15,992 nt of DNA, taken from Spirochaetales bacterium (GTDB taxonomy: Bacteria; Spirochaetota; Spirochaetia; SZUA-6; DRHE01). Shown here piece by piece: positions 15,227 through 15,992 of this stretch. A model generated the notes under the pieces. The model saw nothing but the letters and a program-made list of their open reading frames with translations, made no database searches and was not told the origin of the DNA. Position 1 is the stretch's first letter, and every line of letters begins with the position of its first letter. The DNA lies in NCBI GenBank assembly GCA_023136785.1, contig JAGLQP010000007.1, positions 1-15,992 on the forward strand, written 5' to 3'. Both the position numbers and the translations under genes were made by a program.

Positions 15227-15856
15227 ATGTCCAAAGAGGATGCGTCCGCTCAGGGGAAGATCATCGAAGCCACCATCGAATGTATAGAACGGGAAGGCAT
15301 CCAGGCCGTTACGATTCGAAAGATCGCCAAGTTGGCCGGCGTGAACAGTGCGGCCATCAACTACTACTTCCGCTCCAAGGAGAAACTGGTCGAAGAGGTA
15401 ATGCGGAGCACCGTCGAGAACGTTTTCGAGGACTGGCGGGAAATCATAAACGATGAGAACCGCAGCGTTCGCGAGCGCCTGTTCCTGTTGTTTACCGATT
15501 ACATGGAGGGGGCGATCATGTTCCCGGGAATCTCCAAGGCCCATATTTGGGAACCCCTGATCAACAACAACTACGACTCCCTGTTCGTAAAGATGTTGAA
15601 CGGTTTCTTCCAGGACCTGGTCAAGAAGCTCAAGTTAGAGCTGAAACGGCCCGCTAAAGAGCTGAAGCTGGTGGTGATTCACTTGTTCTCGGCCCTGACC
15701 ATGCCCGTCCTGATGCCGGACCTGTATCGGGAGTTCTACGATGGTAAGACATTTAAGGAAGCCAAGGTACGCCGTGCCCTGATCGAGCATGTTCTTAAGC
15801 TGTACTTTGATGAGGGGAGTGAACCCGGGCAAGCCCAGGATACCGAAGGTGAGTAA
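15227..15856 (+). CDS. TetR family transcriptional regulator
   Basis: This 209-residue DNA-binding protein has the TetR N-terminal helix-turn-helix at about 10-55: IIEATIECIEREGIQAVTIR, KIAKLAGVNSAAINYYFRSK, EKLVEEVM. The remaining helical part is the usual ligand-binding and dimerisation domain, with an aromatic-rich stretch (FPGISKAHIWEPLINNNYDS) that could line a pocket. ATG 15227 is preferred over a TTG at 15185; only a weak purine stretch precedes it. It lies on the same strand as pbpC but after 103 bp with its own likely promoter, so it is probably not part of that operon. The ligand and targets cannot be told; the DUF362 gene lies head-on and ends 5 bp away. Confidence 0.92.
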   Translation: MSKEDASAQGKIIEATIECIEREGIQAVTIRKIAKLAGVNSAAINYYFRSKEKLVEEVMRSTVENVFEDWREIINDENRSVRERLFLLFTDYMEGAIMFPGISKAHIWEPLINNNYDSLFVKMLNGFFQDLVKKLKLELKRPAKELKLVVIHLFSALTMPVLMPDLYREFYDGKTFKEAKVRRALIEHVLKLYFDEGSEPGQAQDTEGE

Positions 15857-15861
15857 CGGGA

Positions 15862-15992
15862 TCACGATACACCTCCTTTCCCACGCAGTACCTTGCCCAA
15901 GAAAGGCGTTTTCCGCTGAATTGCCCGATGCGGACACATCTCCTGGCAGCAGCAGCGGATGCAGCGCTCGCAGAGCTGTTCGTCGATCACAG
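15862..15992 (-). CDS. DUF362 family iron-sulfur protein, C-terminal end only
   Basis: Only the last 42 codons are in the window, ending at TGA 15862-15864. They read VIDEQLCERCIRCCCQEMCP then HRAIQRKTPFLGKVLRGKGG, with the closely spaced cysteines (CxxCxxCCCxxxCP) and an HRAI tail that match the 4Fe-4S end of DUF362 proteins, where CIRCYCCQELCP-like motifs are typical. Biochemical function of the family is not established; a ferredoxin-like electron transfer role is likely. Its stop is 5 bp from that of the TetR gene, with no space for a terminator. Confidence 0.75.
   Translation of the reverse strand, partial: VIDEQLCERCIRCCCQEMCPHRAIQRKTPFLGKVLRGKGGVS

Noticed and set aside
1-15992. CRISPR array, tRNA/rRNA genes, insertion sequences, phage genes
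   Set aside because: No spaced direct repeats, no tRNA-like cloverleaf, no transposase or phage protein motifs were seen on either strand.

Overview
The window is a chromosomal stretch (GC visibly above 50%, tightly packed genes, no mobile elements, no RNA genes) from a Gram-negative-type bacterium with lipoproteins and a periplasm. The mix of a PocR/AraC regulator with an orphan corrinoid protein, a CsgG/FlgO-like lipoprotein, an FHA protein, a DUF362 ferredoxin-like protein and an alpha-2-macroglobulin/PBP1C pair would suit an anaerobic or facultative spirochaete (Spirochaetota). That is inference from gene content; no marker gene in the window fixes the taxonomy.

Left part (1-3403): a PocR-type AraC regulator runs leftward off the window edge and is divergent from a cobalamin-binding corrinoid protein of the MtaC/MtbC/MttC type. 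The space between them holds an 8-bp perfect inverted repeat around a -10-like box. No methyltransferase partner lies next to the corrinoid gene, which instead converges on a leftward pair made of a small FHA-domain protein followed by an M29-aminopeptidase/NicX-like metalloenzyme.

Middle (3404-5349): a CsgG/FlgO-like lipoprotein, a 263-bp gap that may hold a decayed gene end on the minus strand, and an acuC/HDAC-like deacetylase with all zinc ligands.

Core of interest (5350-15123): five same-strand genes that look like one envelope-stress unit: a Spy/CpxP-like exported helical protein, an ECF sigma factor overlapping it, a ZAS-type membrane anti-sigma factor overlapping the sigma gene by 4 bp, a very large lipoprotein alpha-2-macroglobulin with an intact CLEQ thioester, and the peptidoglycan synthase PBP1C. 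Upstream of the first gene is a good ECF-type promoter (GGAACC, 16-bp spacer, CGACTA), so the sigma factor probably activates its own operon. The unit would couple sensing of envelope damage to trapping of invading proteases and repair of the wall. Bacterial A2M-pbpC pairs are known; the sigma/anti-sigma/Spy-like control cassette fused to the front of the pair is the most notable arrangement here.

Right end (15124-15992): a TetR-family regulator, then, only 5 bp after its stop and convergent, the C-terminal end of a DUF362 family iron-sulfur protein that runs off the window.
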